Source: Pleionea sediminis (GTDB taxonomy: Bacteria; Pseudomonadota; Gammaproteobacteria; Enterobacterales; Kangiellaceae). Taken from it: a DNA stretch of 64,000 bases. Where the stretch lies: positions 62,001-126,000 of the forward strand of contig NZ_SUNB01000005.1 in the NCBI RefSeq assembly GCF_007570825.1, given 5' to 3'. Positions within the stretch are counted from its first letter, which is position 1. Each line of letters begins with the position of its first letter. The notes below the pieces were generated by a model, which had not been told where the DNA came from, ran no database searches, and saw only the letters and a list, made by a program, of their open reading frames with translations. A program made the position numbers and the translations under genes. Positions 60,498 through 64,000 of this stretch are shown piece by piece.

Positions 60498-61970
60498 TTA
60501 AAAATCGCTTTGCTCCCAGTCCGAAACGGCTTCCAAAATCCATTTTTGATTGGAAGCATTGTTACATGGATAGGTTTGTAATTGTGTACCAATCGTGGTG
60601 CTGTACGCAGGAATATCAATGCAATACCCACCGCCATTAGAGAGATTTTTAAAGTCACCTTCTAATCGTATACGCCACTTCTCGGAATCTCCACCATCAC
60701 AATCCCAGAGGTGTGTTTTCTCCCATTTGTCGGCCTTGCCGCCGTCAACATCAATACAATATTGGTTTGCTTGTCTGGGACGTAGTTGTCCTTCAGCGGT
60801 GTAGACAAACTGTTGGTTTTGCTGACCATTACAGGTCCATTGGCTTATGGTGCCGCCATTAGAATAGTTATAGGCATGTACGTCGATACACATTCCATTG
60901 AAAACTGATTTCATCATAAAGTAACCCGGTAAACTACGACGTTCGCCTACCAGAGGAATATATTCACTGGCCCACCAGGGTGTATCGTTGGGTTCATCAA
61001 GATCCCAACTCAATACAGACGTACCATGCGCAACGCCAATGTAGGTAGCGGCATAATCCGTATTATTAAAATCTCCCGCGCCACCCCATACATGCATGAG
61101 TTGTTTGTATTCATTCGCACGATTTGCAGTGACTTGGTAGTGATCGCCGAGTTCGACATTTCCACAGAAGAAATTTTTTGAGTTGGATGAAGAAATACTA
61201 TCTATTTTTTCTGAGAACCCGTCGGGATCGGCGGTGCCAATATAGGGGCAGAAGAAAGTTGCTTGATCATATTTATCGCGAGACTCCAAAGCCTTTCCCA
61301 TACGATTGTTTGCATCACTGTAATGACCTCCTGTGAGAATCACAATAATCTTTCCTCTTAGCTCTTCAACTGTTGGCCACCCCATATTTTTCAGGGTTGT
61401 ACGATAGTCAGAACTAAAGCCGGTATCCAAGTGTTGTATTAAGTCACCGTATGTGTATAACTTGTCGCCGAGGTAGCCTTTAATAAAATCGTCTAACAAA
61501 ACGAGTTCATCAGATTTCCAGGCAGAGGCGGGGTCCCAGCTGGCTTTCATATCAACCACTATGGCTAAGGGTTCCGAGTTTGGATTTTCATCAAGCCAAT
61601 TCAAGATATCTGTAAAACAGTGTCCCAGTCGATCATCATCCGCAGCGCTACAATTTTTATTGCCCGCATACATACCGTGACTAACAGAAGGACCTTCATC
61701 GTTGTCTTCCCAATCTCCTTTATCGATCACATCGAGCTCTACAGATCGATAACCTTTTTCTAGCCAACTTTTAAGACTACTGCCATAGTCGTAGGTATTA
61801 TGCGGTTGGATATAATATACCTGGTCAAAACGAAGGTCGTTAGTGACACCATTTGCTTTCCATCCTGGTGAATAAGTATCTGCATAAGTTGGCAACAAGA
61901 ATATCAATGTGCATATAGAAAAAAATAGATGGCCGAAAGTTTGAATTGTCTTTTGTATTTTTATTTTCAT
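60498..61970 (-). CDS. Secreted PI-PLC-like phospholipase with ricin-type lectin domain
   Basis: The protein has 490 residues. A signal peptide (residues 1-30, ending LPTYA) directs export. The X-domain of phosphatidylinositol-specific phospholipase C is visible with both catalytic histidines, His57 (QPHNTYD) and His98 (SVSHGMYAG), and the metal/inositol region SVELDV between them. Residues about 350-485 are a ricin B beta-trefoil with QxW-like repeats (ISQWTCNGQQNQQFVY, THLWDCDGGDSEKW, TQLQTYPCNNASNQKW). It should cleave inositol- or phospholipid-type substrates outside the cell, with the lectin binding glycans. No operon partner is seen. Confidence 0.88.
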   Translation of the reverse strand: MKIKIQKTIQTFGHLFFSICTLIFLLPTYADTYSPGWKANGVTNDLRFDQVYYIQPHNTYDYGSSLKSWLEKGYRSVELDVIDKGDWEDNDEGPSVSHGMYAGNKNCSAADDDRLGHCFTDILNWLDENPNSEPLAIVVDMKASWDPASAWKSDELVLLDDFIKGYLGDKLYTYGDLIQHLDTGFSSDYRTTLKNMGWPTVEELRGKIIVILTGGHYSDANNRMGKALESRDKYDQATFFCPYIGTADPDGFSEKIDSISSSNSKNFFCGNVELGDHYQVTANRANEYKQLMHVWGGAGDFNNTDYAATYIGVAHGTSVLSWDLDEPNDTPWWASEYIPLVGERRSLPGYFMMKSVFNGMCIDVHAYNYSNGGTISQWTCNGQQNQQFVYTAEGQLRPRQANQYCIDVDGGKADKWEKTHLWDCDGGDSEKWRIRLEGDFKNLSNGGGYCIDIPAYSTTIGTQLQTYPCNNASNQKWILEAVSDWEQSDF

Positions 61971-62332
61971 TCGTCAACCTTTTTTAAACGTTAGTGAAAT
62001 GAATTAAAGCCAATTAAGTTTCAATTGACGTTTTTAGTAAAAAGATCACTCTTGAACTGCCCTCCGGAAAAAGTTGGACTGCCGAAAGGAGGTTCGAAAT
62101 TACTCTAAAGTTGAAATGTGCAAAAACTATGAAAATTTTGAGCTAAATTATTGACTTAATGAGATTTTAGATATTGATGAAACACTCATTGGGATATCTT
62201 TTTGGGATTAAGAGAATTTCTTTTAGCTTTCTCTTTGTTGAACTCTTTAGTACTTAAGTAATTTAGTGTGATGAAGCTTTGAGTAATGTCGACTTTTAGT
62301 CTACTTTTTCTAAACGAAGTATAAAATTTATA
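61971..62332. other. 362-bp intergenic region with a possible IS end
   Basis: Around 62053-62092 the sequence tgaactgccctccggaaaaa followed by gttggact resembles the terminal inverted repeat of IS3/IS150-group elements (tgaactgcccc...aaaagttggac). A ribosome-site-like aaaggaggt follows, but no transposase remains. No other feature is supported. Confidence 0.35.
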
Positions 62333-62341
62333 GTGGGCTCT

Positions 62342-62887
62342 ATGTCTGACGCAAATCCTTACCAATCACCTGATTCAAACCCCAAGTTAAATGGCGACGT
62401 GTGTGAAAAAATGGAGTTCTTTAACGTTAGTCAAAGAATTGGTCGGGTGAGATATTTGGCTTATGCCGGTGGTTACTATGGTATTTTCATCATTCCATTC
62501 GGGTTAAGCGGCGGTTTTTTGGCGATTCCGAGTTTGGAGATTGTTGGAATGATACTTGCTGTTATTACTTATATAGGTTTGATTGTTGCCTTAGTCATCG
62601 TTCAAATACGGCGCTTACATGATCTAGATAAATCTGGTTGGTATTGGCTTATCAATTTGATTCCTGTGATTAATATTATTTTTGCATTATACGTATTATT
62701 TGCGCCGGGCACTCAAGGCTCTAATCAATTTGGACCTAAACCATTACCCAATAATGGAGGTACTTGGGCTGCGGCTTTCGTGATTCCTGTCATTACGATA
62801 ATCGGTATTTTGGCTGCTATTGCTTTACCTGCATACCAGGATTATGCAGATAGAGAAAACACGACTCAAATGGAAAGACAGAGTTAA
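62342..62887 (+). CDS. DUF805-family membrane protein with pilin-like C-terminal helix
   Basis: I start it at ATG 62342; a GTG three codons earlier is also possible. It has 181 residues. The DUF805 core has hydrophobic segments at about 40-57, 64-90, 102-118 and near 145. IQIRRLHDLDKSGWYWLI-like text (RRLHDLDKSGWYWL, about 89-102) is the family hallmark, and FAPGTQGSNQFGP follows. The C-terminal helix reads IGILAAIALPAYQDYADR, nearly the same as the N-terminal helix of type IV pilins after the cleavage site. Without a prepilin site it is not a pilin. The function of DUF805 is unknown. Confidence 0.82.
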   Translation: MSDANPYQSPDSNPKLNGDVCEKMEFFNVSQRIGRVRYLAYAGGYYGIFIIPFGLSGGFLAIPSLEIVGMILAVITYIGLIVALVIVQIRRLHDLDKSGWYWLINLIPVINIIFALYVLFAPGTQGSNQFGPKPLPNNGGTWAAAFVIPVITIIGILAAIALPAYQDYADRENTTQMERQS

Positions 62888-63099
62888 AAGGACTGGGTCA
62901 CTTATATTTTAAGTCGCGCCACTTCATATTGATATTTTATTATCAATAGCGTATTTCTGCTCACGCTTTTGGGCTCTGCGAAGTATGTTTAAGATTAGAG
63001 TGTAAAGTGACGTATATGCACCCTAATAAAAGATAATTTGAACGAAGACTTAAATTTCTATGGGTGCTCTTTTTTCTAGGGTGTCAAGCTTAAAAGCTA

Positions 63100-63999
63100 T
63101 TATACCGGAGAGTATTCGACACGACTTCCTCGAGTAATAATCGCATTTTTATCGACGTATGTATTATCGATTCGTATATTATCAAACTTGATTGGTAAGC
63201 CCATAGCGCTGAAAAAGTCTGATGTGTCTTGTAGGTGAAAGTGCAAATGAGGTTCACTTGAATTTCCAGAGTGACCACACAAGCCAATAAGCTCTCCTTG
63301 TTTAACTTTATCGCCTTTTTTAAGTGGAATACTTCCTTTAATTAAATGAGCGTAAAAGCCAAACTCTCCCTCTGCATGTTTAATTACGATATGATTTCCT
63401 GCAATGCCTCGCGTAAGAAAGTCCATGACCATGTAACCAACAAAAGGCGCATCGCCAATATTGTTGACTACCGAGATGACTTCTCCATCCGCTGCTGCTC
63501 GGATCGGTTGCTGATAACAGTAGTAGTCTGATAGTTGATTTCCTTTGCCAGAATGTCGATTGTATTCAGAGTCAGCTTTGACAAAGTCATACGCATAGCG
63601 TTGATTTAATACGTCCCAGGAATGTGATGTATTAGGTGTGTGACCACCATGATAGACAAGCCATTCTCCATCGACAGGCAGCCGATAGTTTACTTTAGTC
63701 TTATAGTTAGATATTTCTGCGCGCATCGCACTGACTCGGACACTTGTTTTGCTTTGCCCCAAAATCATCCGAAATTGTTGAACCAGTAGGAAAGGGTTGA
63801 ATAATGTCAATAAAGTTGAACCATAGAAAGTGATGTAAGGTATGGTTTTTCCCAATATTCCCCAGTTCTTATAAGGGCCAGGCAGGGGCCAGCTGTAGGC
63901 TGGATGAGGTTCTACACTTCCTTTCTCTGTGCTTTTTTTAATGAATAAGTATTGATACGTTTTTAAAATAACGACATACAACGCACATGCGACAAGCAT
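63100..63999 (-). CDS. M23-family metallopeptidase (LytM domain), possibly partial at the right edge
   Basis: The frame of 299 residues opens with ATG at 63997-63999, one base from the window end, so the true start may lie beyond it. N-terminal hydrophobic segments (ACALYVVILKTYQYLF; ITFYGSTLLTLFNPFLLV) anchor it. The LytM/M23 domain covers about 120-260: HSGKGNQLSDYYCYQQP, then IAGNHIVIKHAEGEFGFYAHL and the metal-site HLHFHLQD (about 250-257). The first ligand region is RYAYDFVKAD. It probably cuts peptidoglycan cross-links, or acts as a peptidase on envelope proteins. Confidence 0.85.
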   Translation of the reverse strand: MLVACALYVVILKTYQYLFIKKSTEKGSVEPHPAYSWPLPGPYKNWGILGKTIPYITFYGSTLLTLFNPFLLVQQFRMILGQSKTSVRVSAMRAEISNYKTKVNYRLPVDGEWLVYHGGHTPNTSHSWDVLNQRYAYDFVKADSEYNRHSGKGNQLSDYYCYQQPIRAAADGEVISVVNNIGDAPFVGYMVMDFLTRGIAGNHIVIKHAEGEFGFYAHLIKGSIPLKKGDKVKQGELIGLCGHSGNSSEPHLHFHLQDTSDFFSAMGLPIKFDNIRIDNTYVDKNAIITRGSRVEYSPV

Positions 64000-64000
64000 A

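Overview
The window looks like chromosomal DNA from a low-GC (roughly 40 percent) Gram-negative bacterium, most likely a marine or free-living gammaproteobacterium. The evidence is outer-membrane proteins (a TonB receptor and an OMP-like barrel), lipoboxes, RND efflux, MASE2-like GGDEF, Crp/Fnr and OmpR/HK signalling, and a very large Ca-binding-repeat adhesin. The species cannot be named from sequence alone.

Layout. 0.2-2.2 kb: an alpha/beta hydrolase converging on a membrane diguanylate cyclase. 2.4-9.7 kb (minus strand): six tightly packed genes, overlapping or 17 bp apart. They encode a large membrane protein with a degenerate M48/Ste24-like core, a MotA/ExbB-type channel subunit, a MotB/OmpA-type subunit, two unknown envelope proteins and an alpha-oxoamine-synthase-fold protein that has lost its PLP lysine. 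I regard this as an uncharacterised ion-driven envelope machine. 10.2-15.3 kb: TetR, membrane-fusion protein and RND pump, with a 24-bp palindromic operator. 15.4-22.2 kb: a lipoprotein, a Crp-like regulator, a DUF1272-GyrI fusion, a two-component system with a secreted DJ-1/PfpI-TPR protein, and an aspartyl-protease/PDZ lipoprotein. 22.3-26.2 kb (minus strand): a putative MNIO (DUF692) peptide-modification operon whose first gene fuses a VioB-type ferritin-like domain to a CX5C-repeat tail resembling a RiPP/bufferin precursor. It is followed by the MNIO and a DUF2063 partner.

26.7-40.3 kb: a surface cluster with DUF6916, three phage-tail-collar (MdpB-like) proteins, a GNAT, a sulfotransferase and a 3360-residue DUF4347 adhesin. 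The adhesin has three ~1.16-kb repeats, eight exact 273-bp repeats, a thrombospondin-type-3 Ca-binding region, a GlyGly-CTERM-like segment and an appended beta-barrel.

40.4-54.1 kb: an accessory island of single genes. It holds an OLD-type ATPase/TOPRIM nuclease, a truncated GIY-YIG-like gene, an LRR-like protein, an ATP-grasp protein, three diverged paralogues sharing an FLKG motif (possible orphan immunity proteins), small membrane proteins, a class-C serine hydrolase, a lipoprotein esterase and an IS3 orfA remnant. Many of these genes are separated by a dispersed intergenic repeat family. 54.2-64 kb: a TonB-dependent receptor, a trypsin-like protease with a large insertion, a lipoprotein, a secreted PI-PLC/ricin protein, a DUF805 protein with a pilin-like tail and an M23 peptidase at the right edge.

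The two best candidates for undescribed systems are the motor operon at 2364-9722 and the ferritin/Cys-rich-MNIO operon at 22341-26177. All family assignments were made by eye from motifs; no database search was run.
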